Below, one piece after another: positions 1-6,891 of a DNA stretch of 8,374 nt (position 1 is the stretch's first letter; every line of letters begins with the position of its first letter). The notes below the pieces were generated by a model. It ran no database searches. It worked only from the letters and a program-made list of their open reading frames with translations, and was not told the DNA's origin. The DNA is taken from positions 1 through 8,374 of the forward strand of contig JAWLHS010000103.1 of assembly GCA_041690235.1 (NCBI GenBank). The letters run 5' to 3'. The stretch comes from SLSG01 sp041690235 (GTDB lineage: Bacteria; Bacteroidota; Bacteroidia; Bacteroidales; UBA7960). Both the position numbers and the translations under genes were made by a program.

Positions 1-1
1 A

Positions 2-826
2 ACCACCCTGGCACATATCATCGCCAACGAAATGGGTGTGGGCATCAAAGTCAGTTCGGGTCCGGTCCTCGACAAACCGGGAGATCTTGCCGGACTCCTC
101 ACCAACCTGGAAGCGCATGATGTGTTGTTTATCGATGAGATACACCGGCTGAGCCCCGTGGTGGAAGAATACCTGTATTCGGCCATGGAGGACTATAAGA
201 TCGACATCATGATTGAAAGCGGGCCAAACGCCCGCAGCGTGCAGCTAAGCCTCAACCCATTTACCCTGATCGGGGCCACCACGCGATCCGGGCTGCTTAC
301 ATCCCCGCTCAGGGCACGTTTCGGCATCAACGCCCGCCTGAATTATTACGATGCCAAACTGCTGAACCACATCATTAAACGCTCGGCCGGCATCCTCAAA
401 GTGGACATCAGCGAAGAAGCAGCCCGGGAAATCTCCGGCCGCAGCCGCGGCACACCCCGTATCGCCAACGCTTTGCTCAGAAGGGTCCGGGATTTCGCCC
501 AGATGAAGGGCAACGGCAACATTGACCTGGACATTGCCCTGTATGGCCTTGATGCCCTGAATGTAGACAAATACGGACTGGACGAAATGGACAACAAGAT
601 CCTGCTGACCATTATTGACAAGTTCAAAGGCGGGCCCGTCGGACTGGCCAATGTGGCCACATCGGTCGGAGAAGATGCCGGCACCATCGAGGAGGTGTAT
701 GAACCCTACCTGATCCAGGAGGGCTATATCATGCGGACCCCCAGGGGAAGGGAAGCCACCGAAACCGCATACCGCCACCTGGGCAGAATGAAGAAACCGG
801 GCCATAACACCCTGTTCGATCAATAA
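2..826 (+). CDS. ruvB: RuvB, Holliday junction branch-migration ATPase (5' end missing)
   Basis: RuvB is the hexameric AAA+ motor that, with RuvA, drives branch migration of Holliday junctions before RuvC cuts them. The frame is open from the window edge. The first visible residues, TTLAHIIANEMG, are the tail of the Walker A motif, so roughly the first 60-70 residues are lost and 274 remain of a family of about 335-345. Visible in order: the GPVLDKPGDLAGLLTNLE segment; Walker B LFIDEIHRL (about 127-150); the SAMEDYKIDI segment; sensor 1 LIGATTR; PLRARFG with the arginine finger (about 304-324); sensor 2 in GTPRIAN; and the C-terminal DNA-binding winged helix ending TPRGREATETAYRHLG. The 46-bp gap to queG on the same strand suggests co-transcription. 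An internal ATG at 32 is not the true start, because conserved family sequence precedes it. No sign of damage apart from the window cut. Confidence 0.97.
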   Translation, partial: TTLAHIIANEMGVGIKVSSGPVLDKPGDLAGLLTNLEAHDVLFIDEIHRLSPVVEEYLYSAMEDYKIDIMIESGPNARSVQLSLNPFTLIGATTRSGLLTSPLRARFGINARLNYYDAKLLNHIIKRSAGILKVDISEEAAREISGRSRGTPRIANALLRRVRDFAQMKGNGNIDLDIALYGLDALNVDKYGLDEMDNKILLTIIDKFKGGPVGLANVATSVGEDAGTIEEVYEPYLIQEGYIMRTPRGREATETAYRHLGRMKKPGHNTLFDQ

Positions 827-839
827 GTATCCATTATCC

Positions 840-859
840 TGCCTGCGACCCGGCAGGCA
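840..859 (+). other. Short hairpin between ruvB and queG
   Basis: A perfect 7-bp inverted repeat, TGCCTGC (840-846) and GCAGGCA (853-859), encloses a 6-base loop. It fills much of the 46-bp gap between ruvB and queG. No T-run follows on either strand, so it does not look like an intrinsic terminator. It could be an mRNA stem that separates the two cistrons or slows decay, or it could be chance in GC-rich sequence. Confidence 0.3.
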
Positions 860-872
860 ACCCCGGTTTGAA

Positions 873-1847
873 ATGACCTCCACAGACTCCTCCATAAAGG
901 CGAAACTTGAGCAGAAAGCCCTGGACCTGGGATTTGACGCCTTTGGTGTGGCGGCCGCCACAAGGCTGGACGAACGGGAGGAGTCATTCACCCGCTGGAT
1001 CGAAAAAGGCAGGCATGGTTCCATGGCCTACATGGAGCGGAACATCGACAAACGCCTCGATCCGCGGCTCATGTTTGAAGGAACCCGCTCGGTGATCATG
1101 GTGGCACAAAATTATTTCCCCAAAAGCCGGGCCCATCCGACGAAACAAAAAGATGCGCCACCAGGCCACGGGCAGGATTTGAAAATTGCCAAATATGCAT
1201 GGGGGGAAGACTACCATTTTGTGATGAGAGAGAAGCTCGCAGAGATGATAAAGGCGCTCGAAGAGCTGGTTCCCGGAACCCGGAGCAGGGCCTTTACCGA
1301 TTCGGCCCCCGTCCTTGAGCGGGCATGGGCCGAAAAGACGGGCATCGGGCGCATCGGGAAGAATTCCTCATTGATCATTCCCCGCAAGGGGAGTTTCTTT
1401 TTTCTGGGCGGCATCCTCACCACTCTGGCGATGGAGGCGGACGAACCATTCGGAAGGGACCTGTGCGGCAGTTGCACCCGATGCATGGAAGCCTGTCCGA
1501 CGAACGCCATCACCGCCCCCGGGCTGGTCGATGCGCGCCGGTGCATTTCTTACCTCACCATTGAGTTGAAAGGTCCCATACCCGGAGAATTCCGTAAAAA
1601 ATGCCAGGGCTGGGTCTTTGGTTGTGACATCTGTCAGGATGTTTGTCCCCACAACCGTTGGTCCGTCCCCCACCGGGAGCCACGCCTCAACCCCCTGGAA
1701 CCCCTGGCCCTATGGAGTGGGGAGCAATGGCGAAGCATGCAAAAAAATGGGTTCAAACAAAACCTGGTGAAAGCGGGATCGCCCCTGTCGAGGGTGAAAT
1801 TTGAAAAACTGCTCGACAATATGGGGGCCGGGCCCACAGAAAGCTAA
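873..1847 (+). CDS. queG: Epoxyqueuosine reductase QueG
   Basis: QueG is the cobalamin- and iron-sulfur-dependent cytosolic enzyme that reduces epoxyqueuosine to queuosine at the wobble base of tRNAs with GUN anticodons, the last step of queuosine synthesis. The 324 residues hold the family's N-terminal region (LGFDAFGVAAA), the DSAPVLERAWAEKTGIG block with D143 in the place of the conserved acidic residue proposed as proton donor, and GKNSSLIIPRKGSFFFLG. Two [4Fe-4S] clusters follow: C198, C201, C204, C208 (CGSCTRCMEACP), and C224 with C251, C254, C258 (GCDICQDVCP). All eight ligands are present. The protein is shorter than the roughly 380-residue E. coli and Bacillus forms, mainly because the C-terminal helical-repeat extension is absent. 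Start is the ATG at 873, which gives the expected N-terminus; no clear Shine-Dalgarno is seen. Likely co-transcribed with ruvB. Its TAA overlaps the stop of the opposing TetR gene. Confidence 0.96.
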   Translation: MTSTDSSIKAKLEQKALDLGFDAFGVAAATRLDEREESFTRWIEKGRHGSMAYMERNIDKRLDPRLMFEGTRSVIMVAQNYFPKSRAHPTKQKDAPPGHGQDLKIAKYAWGEDYHFVMREKLAEMIKALEELVPGTRSRAFTDSAPVLERAWAEKTGIGRIGKNSSLIIPRKGSFFFLGGILTTLAMEADEPFGRDLCGSCTRCMEACPTNAITAPGLVDARRCISYLTIELKGPIPGEFRKKCQGWVFGCDICQDVCPHNRWSVPHREPRLNPLEPLALWSGEQWRSMQKNGFKQNLVKAGSPLSRVKFEKLLDNMGAGPTES

Positions 1848-2452
1848 GGCAGGCGCATGCTGTTGATCAGCATCTCCGGAACGCGTTTTTTCCGCTCCTG
1901 GATGAAATCGTCGAAGTCCTTTTCGCTAAACTGATTCCTGTCCATGACCAGCAATTTGATGGCAAACGGAAAAGCGACCAACGACAGCATGTCCACAAAA
2001 AGCTGGGAGGGATCCGTGCGGCGTATCCTCCCTTGTTTCCCTTCCTCCAGAATCTGCCGGGAAAATTTTTCTGTACTGTACAGGCTGCTCACCGCCTTCA
2101 TTTCGGTGATGCGTTCGCGGCTCCGGTGCAAAATGGCCATCACAAACGAAACCAGCAAAGGATTCTCCGAAAGCATGTCAATATACACCCCTACATAACG
2201 CCGGATCTTCTCCTCCAGCTCCAGATCGCTGTCCAGAATCTCAATCAGGTTTTTGGAGTTGGACTTCACCAGCTTGGAAAAAATGGCGTCAAAAAGGTTT
2301 TCCTTGCTTCGAAAATAGTAGTTCATCAAAGCCAGGTTGATGTTCGCCTTGGTGGCGATTTCACGGACGCTGGTCCGATCCACCCCTTTTTCGAGGAATA
2401 ATTGGGTGGCCGCTTCAAAAATTTTCTGTTCGGTGCTGTTATTCTTTGTCAT
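1844..2452 (-). CDS. TetR/AcrR-family transcriptional regulator
   Basis: A one-component repressor of 202 residues. The N-terminal TetR DNA-binding domain spans about residues 8-55: the helix KIFEAATQLFLEKG, then the helix-turn-helix TSVREIATKANINLALMNYYF, then the usual RSKENLFDAIF. The remaining roughly 145 residues are helical and form the variable ligand-binding and dimer domain; the ligand cannot be told from sequence. The frame also opens at an ATG at 2488, adding 12 residues. I prefer 2452 because MTKNNSTEQKIFEAA matches the usual TetR start and because the best promoter would begin transcription close to 2490, leaving almost no leader for the upstream ATG. Divergent from lnt, with 240 bp between the starts. 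No efflux pump or metabolic enzyme that would be a typical target lies beside it in the window, so self-regulation or control of lnt or a distant gene are the options. Confidence 0.93.
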   Translation of the reverse strand: MTKNNSTEQKIFEAATQLFLEKGVDRTSVREIATKANINLALMNYYFRSKENLFDAIFSKLVKSNSKNLIEILDSDLELEEKIRRYVGVYIDMLSENPLLVSFVMAILHRSRERITEMKAVSSLYSTEKFSRQILEEGKQGRIRRTDPSQLFVDMLSLVAFPFAIKLLVMDRNQFSEKDFDDFIQERKKRVPEMLINSMRLP

Positions 2453-2496
2453 AAACCATCGGGGGTTTGGTATAATAAATCCGGGCAATCAACCCA

Positions 2497-2528
2497 CGAA
2501 AATAGTTATTTTTTCTGTTTAAAACAAT
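2497..2528 (-). promoter_or_regulatory. Candidate promoter for the TetR gene
   Basis: On the minus strand, ATTG (2528-2525) lies 20 bases upstream of TATTTTCG (2504-2497). This resembles the Bacteroidota promoter pattern of a TTTG/TTG -33 box and a TAnnTTTG -7 box with 19-20 bases between; the -7 box has one mismatch. Transcription would start near 2490, about 40 bases before the ATG at 2452. The -33 box falls inside the near-palindrome at 2519-2535. Confidence 0.45.
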
Positions 2529-2535
2529 GTTTAAA
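2516..2535. promoter_or_regulatory. Near-palindrome and direct repeat, possible TetR operator
   Basis: TTAAAACAATGTTTAAA (2519-2535) is a 17-base inverted repeat centred on 2527 with one mismatched pair; the inner 11 bases AAACAATGTTT are fully symmetric about the central base. The same stretch also carries TGTTTAAA twice in direct order (2516-2523 and 2528-2535), 12 bp apart. TetR-family dimers typically bind palindromes of this size in the divergent region beside their own gene, and this site covers the -33 element of the likely tetR promoter. The AT-rich setting makes chance symmetry easier, so the assignment is inference. Confidence 0.4.
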
Positions 2536-2639
2536 TTTTATAGGATCAGTTTTTTTCCCACCGCGCGGCCTGGGCGGGCAGCAAGCATGTTTCGGTCGCC
2601 TTCGGGCCGGGGGAACGAATTTATTCCGGACACTTTTTT

Positions 2640-2648
2640 TATCTTTAC
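2640..2648 (+). promoter_or_regulatory. Weak candidate -7 element for lnt
   Basis: TATCTTTAC (2640-2648) is one base from the TATCTTTG form of the Bacteroidota -7 element (TAnnTTTG). It lies 45 bases upstream of the lnt ATG. No TTG box is found at the expected distance upstream; the nearest T-rich stretch, TTTA at 2620-2623, leaves only 16 bases. A second partial match, TAAATTTT at 2532-2539, sits at the edge of the near-palindrome and would put lnt under TetR control if it were the real one. Confidence 0.3.
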
Positions 2649-2692
2649 ACACCGCTGCGCCCAGGCCATGCATCACTCATATCCGACCCCTC

Positions 2693-4315
2693 ATGCCAAA
2701 CATTTTTATCCGTCACAAGACCCTGCTGCTTTCATTGCTAAGCGGACTATTGCTCTCTCTGAGCTGGCCGGCCAGGGGCTTTCCTTTCCTGGCCTTCGTG
2801 GCATTCATCCCTTTGTTGCTGGTGGAAGACCACCTCTTCCAAAACCGGGATCGCCACAGGGGTTTTGCGATGTTTCTCCACGCCTGGATCGCCTTTTTTG
2901 TCTTCAATGTCTGCACCACCTGGTGGATCATGTACGCCACGCTGCCGGGCATGGTGGTGGCCATGGTGCTGAACTCATTGTTTATGGCAATCCCCGTCGG
3001 ATTAGCCCATATCGCACGAAGGGTTTTGCCGGGACGGCCCGGGCCTGTCTCCCTGCTGTTTTTCTGGCTTACATTTGAATACCTGCACGCGCGATGGGAC
3101 CTGAGCTGGAGCTGGCTCGACCTGGGCAATGTCTTTGCCCGCTTCCCCGCCTGGGTGCAGTGGTATGAATACACCGGTACGGCCGGGGGAACGGCCTGGA
3201 TTCTTGTATTGAACCTGATCCTGTTTTTTCTGCTCAAACAGTTCATGCCCCCGGCTGGTCCGCCGAAAAAGCGGGTCATTCTTGGCGGTTTTGCGGCCGT
3301 TGCTTTCGTGTTGCCCGCCCTGGTTTCATTCTCATTGTGGAACGGGTATGAAGAAACCCATGACCCGGTCGAAGTGGTGGTGATTCAACCCGCCATTGAC
3401 CCGTACGACCAAGCCGGATCTTTAGAGGAAGCCCGGCGCAGGATCGCCCTGATGACCGATCTGGCCGACCAGGCCGTGACCCCGGAAACCCGCTTCGTAG
3501 TAGCCCCCGAGGGAGCCAGTCCATATGGCATCTGGATGCACAGGGACGAAGACCATGCCATGGTCAGTGCCCTGCGCAGCCACATCGAAAACAACGAGGG
3601 GCTTACCTGGGTATTCGGCAGCATGGTATACCGGCTGTACGGGCCGCATGAAGAGGCGCCACCCTCTGCCAGGCAGGATCCCGGAAACAATCAGAAGTAC
3701 GATGTGTATAATTCCGCGCTGATGGTGGAAGCGGGGAAAACGGTAGCTTACTATCACAAATCCAAGCTGGTGCCGGGCATCGAGAAAATGCCTTTTTACA
3801 GGGTCCTCGGACCCCTCGGAAGGCTGGTGGAGGGTTTTGGCGGAACCGCCAGCAGCCTGGGGACACAGGAAAGCCGGGGGGTGTTCCAAACGGGCGACGG
3901 AACCATTGTGGCCCCGGTCATCTGTTATGAGTCTATCTACGGAGACTATATGCGCGGTTATAACATTCAGGGAGCCGGGCTCATCTTTATTATCACGAAT
4001 GATGGATGGTGGCGCAACACCCCCGGACACAGACAGCACAATCAATACGCCCGCCTGCGCGCCATCGAGTCCCGGAAAAGCATTGCACGAGCTGCCAGTA
4101 CGGGAATTTCATCCTTTATCAACCAACGTGGAGACATCCTGAAGCAATCGGCCTGGTGGGAACCAACTTCCATGAACCAAACCCTGAACAAAAACCACCG
4201 GCTTACCTTCTTCACCCTGCATGGCAACATCCTGGGCAAGCTGAGCCTGTTTTTGTCCTTTCTGCTTGTGCTTTATATGGGTTCGCAATGGATCATCCGC
4301 CGCAGGAGTCAATGA
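2693..4315 (+). CDS. lnt: Apolipoprotein N-acyltransferase Lnt
   Basis: Lnt is the inner-membrane enzyme that moves an acyl chain from phospholipid to the amino group of the diacylglyceryl-cysteine of apolipoproteins, the last step of lipoprotein maturation. The 540 residues show about seven N-terminal membrane segments (near 9-24, 30-46, 57-80, 84-107, 118-133, 165-183, 195-215), then a periplasmic nitrilase-fold domain (about 225-505) and a final membrane helix (about 514-532) before a basic tail, as in the family. The nitrilase triad is complete: E273 in VAPEGA, K356 in YHKSKLVPG, and C411 in VICYES. The NDGWW and ARLRAIESRKSIARA blocks are also typical. The frame is open upstream to 2402, but that extension has no family character and crosses the control region; the ATG at 2693 (MPNIFIRHKT) places the first membrane helix correctly. 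It faces the TetR gene head to head and converges with the epimerase gene. Confidence 0.96.
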   Translation: MPNIFIRHKTLLLSLLSGLLLSLSWPARGFPFLAFVAFIPLLLVEDHLFQNRDRHRGFAMFLHAWIAFFVFNVCTTWWIMYATLPGMVVAMVLNSLFMAIPVGLAHIARRVLPGRPGPVSLLFFWLTFEYLHARWDLSWSWLDLGNVFARFPAWVQWYEYTGTAGGTAWILVLNLILFFLLKQFMPPAGPPKKRVILGGFAAVAFVLPALVSFSLWNGYEETHDPVEVVVIQPAIDPYDQAGSLEEARRRIALMTDLADQAVTPETRFVVAPEGASPYGIWMHRDEDHAMVSALRSHIENNEGLTWVFGSMVYRLYGPHEEAPPSARQDPGNNQKYDVYNSALMVEAGKTVAYYHKSKLVPGIEKMPFYRVLGPLGRLVEGFGGTASSLGTQESRGVFQTGDGTIVAPVICYESIYGDYMRGYNIQGAGLIFIITNDGWWRNTPGHRQHNQYARLRAIESRKSIARAASTGISSFINQRGDILKQSAWWEPTSMNQTLNKNHRLTFFTLHGNILGKLSLFLSFLLVLYMGSQWIIRRRSQ

Positions 4316-4405
4316 CGGGAACCCATCCGCCCGGCACCCGGACCCCCCGGCCTGCTAATCGGTATTCATCCGGAAGTCTGGCGACAGGTAAACCGGGTAT
4401 GTTTG

Positions 4406-4437
4406 AAAAAAGCGGGAGGTGTTTTCGGCCGCCTCTT
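4406..4437 (-). terminator. Probable intrinsic terminator downstream of the epimerase gene
   Basis: Read on the minus strand, AAGAGGCGG (4437-4429) can pair with CCGCTTTTTT (4415-4406) across a 13-base loop. The stem has a four-pair G/C core, GCGG with CCGC, extended by A-U and G-U pairs into the T-run. It starts 20 bases past the epimerase stop codon, where a terminator is expected. The T-run is on the minus strand only, so it would not serve lnt coming from the other side. A competing pairing of GAGG with CCTC inside the same stretch weakens the prediction. Confidence 0.42.
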
Positions 4438-4456
4438 CAACGGGTCGGAATTCAAA

Positions 4457-5437
4457 TCAGGTGAAACGGCGGATCTTGTCGTTGTTGAAATACCTTTTGT
4501 TGTTGGCGTTGCGGGCTGTCTCCCGGGTTATCAGCGGCTTTTGCCCGGTGAAGAAGCTTCTCACCTTCTCCAGCCGCCAGGCCATTTCACTTAGGAAACG
4601 TCCGGCTCTGTACCGGGGCGGGCTGGCCCCGGAATGCTTGGCAAAATACCCGAACAGGGTCTTATACGGAAGGTTTTCGCTGCTGAGGATAAACCGCTGG
4701 CCCTCTACCTCGCTTTCCATGAGGCGCACCATGGCCTCGGCTACATCCCTTACATCCACAAAGCCCGTTACCCCCCCGGTATAAAACTTCAACCCGTTTT
4801 TTACCGAAAGGTACAGCTGTGCGCTGGAGCGCCCCGGGTCACCGGGTCCGACCACCACGCTTGGATTCACAATCACGGTGCTCAGGCCTTCCTCCGCGGC
4901 CCTCCACACCTCCCTTTCTGCACCGTATTTGCTGATGGCGTACCAGGAATTTCCGGAAGAGGTCTTCCAGATCAGGGACTCATCGATGGTGTTTCCACGG
5001 TCGGGCTTGCCAATGGCGGCCACACTGCTGCAATGGCAAAACTTCTTGATGCCTTTTTCAAGGGCCATGTTCACCAGGTTTGCGGTGCCATCCACGTTCA
5101 CCTTCATCATCACCGGTCTGTCGGCCGGCAGGAATGACACCATGGCGGCGCAGTGATACACATAATCGATGCCATGCAGCGCCTCCTTCAGACTGAAGAT
5201 GTCACTCAAATCGGCCTCCGTCCACTCTATGGCCGAAAAAAGACCGTCACCCTTTATGGGGTCATACCACAGGAAGAGTTTCTTCACCAATTCTGTATTG
5301 CTGCCGGCCCGCCGCAAGGCGCGAACCTGTTTTCCGCTCCTGGCCAGCTCGTACAACAAATGGGCACCGACCAGGCCGGTACCTCCTGTAACCAATGTAT
5401 TTTTATCAGAAACCAAAGACATGAATAACCCTTTCAT
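4457..5437 (-). CDS. NAD(P)-dependent epimerase/reductase, extended SDR family
   Basis: A cytosolic Rossmann-fold oxidoreductase of 326 residues, similar in layout to UDP-sugar epimerases, dihydroflavonol-4-reductase-like and 3-beta-hydroxysteroid-dehydrogenase-like enzymes. Seen: the nucleotide-binding TGGTGLVG at residues 17-24, DYVYHCAA at 91-98, serines at 137-138 in CHCSSVAAIG, the catalytic Y166 and K170 (YAISK), NPSVVVGPGD at about 191-200, and the substrate-domain GFVDVRDVAEAM at about 225-236. Active-site residues are intact. The substrate cannot be read from sequence, and the neighbours do not name a pathway. An ATG five codons in, at 5422 (MSLVSDKNTLVTGG), is an equally good start and gives 321 residues, closer to homologues that begin just before the first strand. 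It is transcribed divergently from tyrS from its own likely promoter and followed by a likely terminator, so it seems to stand alone. Confidence 0.9.
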   Translation of the reverse strand: MKGLFMSLVSDKNTLVTGGTGLVGAHLLYELARSGKQVRALRRAGSNTELVKKLFLWYDPIKGDGLFSAIEWTEADLSDIFSLKEALHGIDYVYHCAAMVSFLPADRPVMMKVNVDGTANLVNMALEKGIKKFCHCSSVAAIGKPDRGNTIDESLIWKTSSGNSWYAISKYGAEREVWRAAEEGLSTVIVNPSVVVGPGDPGRSSAQLYLSVKNGLKFYTGGVTGFVDVRDVAEAMVRLMESEVEGQRFILSSENLPYKTLFGYFAKHSGASPPRYRAGRFLSEMAWRLEKVRSFFTGQKPLITRETARNANNKRYFNNDKIRRFT

Positions 5438-5488
5438 TCAGCGCAGCCCTGGAAGGCTGAACAGGGGCACCAGGCCCCCATTTAACCT

Positions 5489-5496
5489 CAAAAGTA
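5489..5496 (-). promoter_or_regulatory. -7 promoter element for the epimerase gene
   Basis: TACTTTTG on the minus strand (5496-5489) matches the Bacteroidota TAnnTTTG -7 consensus exactly. It lies 51 bases before the ATG at 5437. The expected -33 region is a T-rich run (complement of 5511-5520) without a clean TTTG. Transcription would start near 5483. Confidence 0.5.
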
Positions 5497-5539
5497 GAGA
5501 AAATCCGGCGTAAAAAAATTAAATAATCCCTGAATTGAC

Positions 5540-5547
5540 TAATTTTG
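5540..5547 (+). promoter_or_regulatory. -7 promoter element for tyrS
   Basis: TAATTTTG (5540-5547) matches TAnnTTTG exactly and sits 25 bases before the tyrS ATG, giving a leader of about 20 bases. There is no clear TTTG at -33, only A/T-rich sequence. The short leader leaves no room for a T-box or other tRNA-sensing riboswitch. Confidence 0.5.
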
Positions 5548-5572
5548 AGGGTATTTTAACCCGTTTTTTCTG

Positions 5573-6853
5573 ATGAATAAGAATTTTGTTGAAGCGTTGC
5601 GCTGGCGAGGCATGATCCACGACATCATGCCCGGCACCGAAGAACATATGTTAAGGGAAATGACCACCGCCTATGTGGGCATTGACCCCACGGCCGACTC
5701 CCTGCACATCGGTCACCTGGTAACCGTTATGATGCTAAAACACCTTCAGATGGCAGGCCACAAACCCATTGCCCTGGTGGGCGGGGCCACAGGCATGATC
5801 GGGGATCCCAGCGGGAAAAGCGAAGAACGCAACCTGCTTTCTGAAGAGGAGCTGCGCCACAACCAGGAGGCCATCAGGGTCCAGCTTCTTCGTTTTTTGG
5901 ATTTTGAAAGCGGCGACAACCGGGCCGAGATCGTCAATAACTACGACTGGATGAGCGGTTTCAGTTTCCTGGGTTTCCTCAGGGAGGTGGGCAAGCACAT
6001 TACCATTAACTATATGACGGCCAAGGACTCCGTGAAGAAACGGCTGGACAGCGGACTGTCATTCACCGAGTTTTCTTACCAATTGGTCCAGGCATACGAT
6101 TTCCTTTATTTATTCAACAACAAGAACTGCCGCCTGCAAATGGGCGGATCCGACCAATGGGGAAACATCACCACCGGCACCGAGCTGATCAGGCGCAAAA
6201 CGGGGGGAGAAGCCTTCGCACTGACCTGTCCGCTGATCACCAAAGCCGACGGGGGCAAGTTCGGAAAGACCGAAACCGGCAACGTCTGGCTTGACCCGCG
6301 CTATACTTCCCCCTATCAGTTTTACCAGTTTTGGCTGAACTGTTCCGATGTGGACTCGGAGCGCTATATCCGGATTTTCACTTTGTTCGGAAGGGAAGAG
6401 ATCGAGGCCATGACCAGGGAGCACCACCAGGCCCCGCACCTGAGAATCCTGCAGAAGTCCCTTGCCAAAGACATCACAGTAAGGGTACACGGAGAACAGG
6501 AATATGAAGCGGCCGTGGAGGCCTCCGAAATTCTTTTTGGCAAAGGCACGACAGAAACCCTGAAAAAGCTCCCTGGACAAATGCTCCTCGACGTCTTCGA
6601 AGGGGTCCCCATGACGGAGGTCAGCCGGGCGGAATTGGAGACGGGCATTCAGGTCATTGATTTCCTGAGTGAAAAGTCCGGCATCCTGAAATCCAAAGGA
6701 GAAGCACGCAGGGCACTCAAAGAAAACAGCATCAGCATCAATAAAAACCGGGCACAGGAGGACTTGACGATTGACAACAGCCACCTGTTAAACAACACCT
6801 ATATCCTCGTTCAGCGGGGCAAGAAAAACTACTTTCTGGTGAAGGCCGTATAG
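5573..6853 (+). CDS. tyrS: Tyrosyl-tRNA synthetase
   Basis: This class Ic synthetase activates tyrosine with ATP and loads it onto tRNA-Tyr in the cytosol. At 426 residues it has the usual bacterial length. Seen: the HIGH motif at 45-48 within YVGIDPTADSLHIGH; GDPSGKS at about 77-83; the tyrosine-pocket block SYQLVQAYDF with Y169, Q173 and D176; MGGSDQWGN at about 190-198; and the second signature KFGKT at 229-233, the same variant as in the Bacillus enzyme. The C-terminal RNA-binding S4 domain spans about 361-426 (SGILKSKGEARRALKENSI) and is complete. The start at 5573 gives the normal N-terminus and lies just downstream of an exact -7 element. The first gene of a probable tyrS-mgsA unit, with 38 bp to the next start. 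Confidence 0.97.
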   Translation: MNKNFVEALRWRGMIHDIMPGTEEHMLREMTTAYVGIDPTADSLHIGHLVTVMMLKHLQMAGHKPIALVGGATGMIGDPSGKSEERNLLSEEELRHNQEAIRVQLLRFLDFESGDNRAEIVNNYDWMSGFSFLGFLREVGKHITINYMTAKDSVKKRLDSGLSFTEFSYQLVQAYDFLYLFNNKNCRLQMGGSDQWGNITTGTELIRRKTGGEAFALTCPLITKADGGKFGKTETGNVWLDPRYTSPYQFYQFWLNCSDVDSERYIRIFTLFGREEIEAMTREHHQAPHLRILQKSLAKDITVRVHGEQEYEAAVEASEILFGKGTTETLKKLPGQMLLDVFEGVPMTEVSRAELETGIQVIDFLSEKSGILKSKGEARRALKENSISINKNRAQEDLTIDNSHLLNNTYILVQRGKKNYFLVKAV

Positions 6854-6891
6854 ATGATTGCGGCCAGCCACTCATAAAACCGTAAAACACC

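Noticed and set aside
245..1024. A 259-codon open frame on the minus strand
   Set aside because: It overlaps well-supported ruvB and queG and crosses their intergenic gap. The composition is that of a reverse-strand shadow, with no domain.
2402..2692. In-frame upstream extension of lnt
   Set aside because: It would start inside the TetR coding region and run through the promoter region. The residues have no match to the Lnt N-terminus, while the ATG at 2693 gives the expected first membrane helix.
2527..3078. A 183-codon plus-strand frame overlapping the start of lnt
   Set aside because: Different frame from lnt, with histidine-, proline- and arginine-rich low-quality sequence. The conserved membrane segments are in the lnt frame.
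5548..5572. Possible T-box or other leader control of tyrS
   Set aside because: The leader after the probable promoter is about 20 bases, far too short for a T-box, and no specifier-stem or terminator structure is seen.
6110..6784. A 224-codon open frame on the minus strand
   Set aside because: Wholly antisense to tyrS across its KFGKT and S4 regions; no protein family resemblance.
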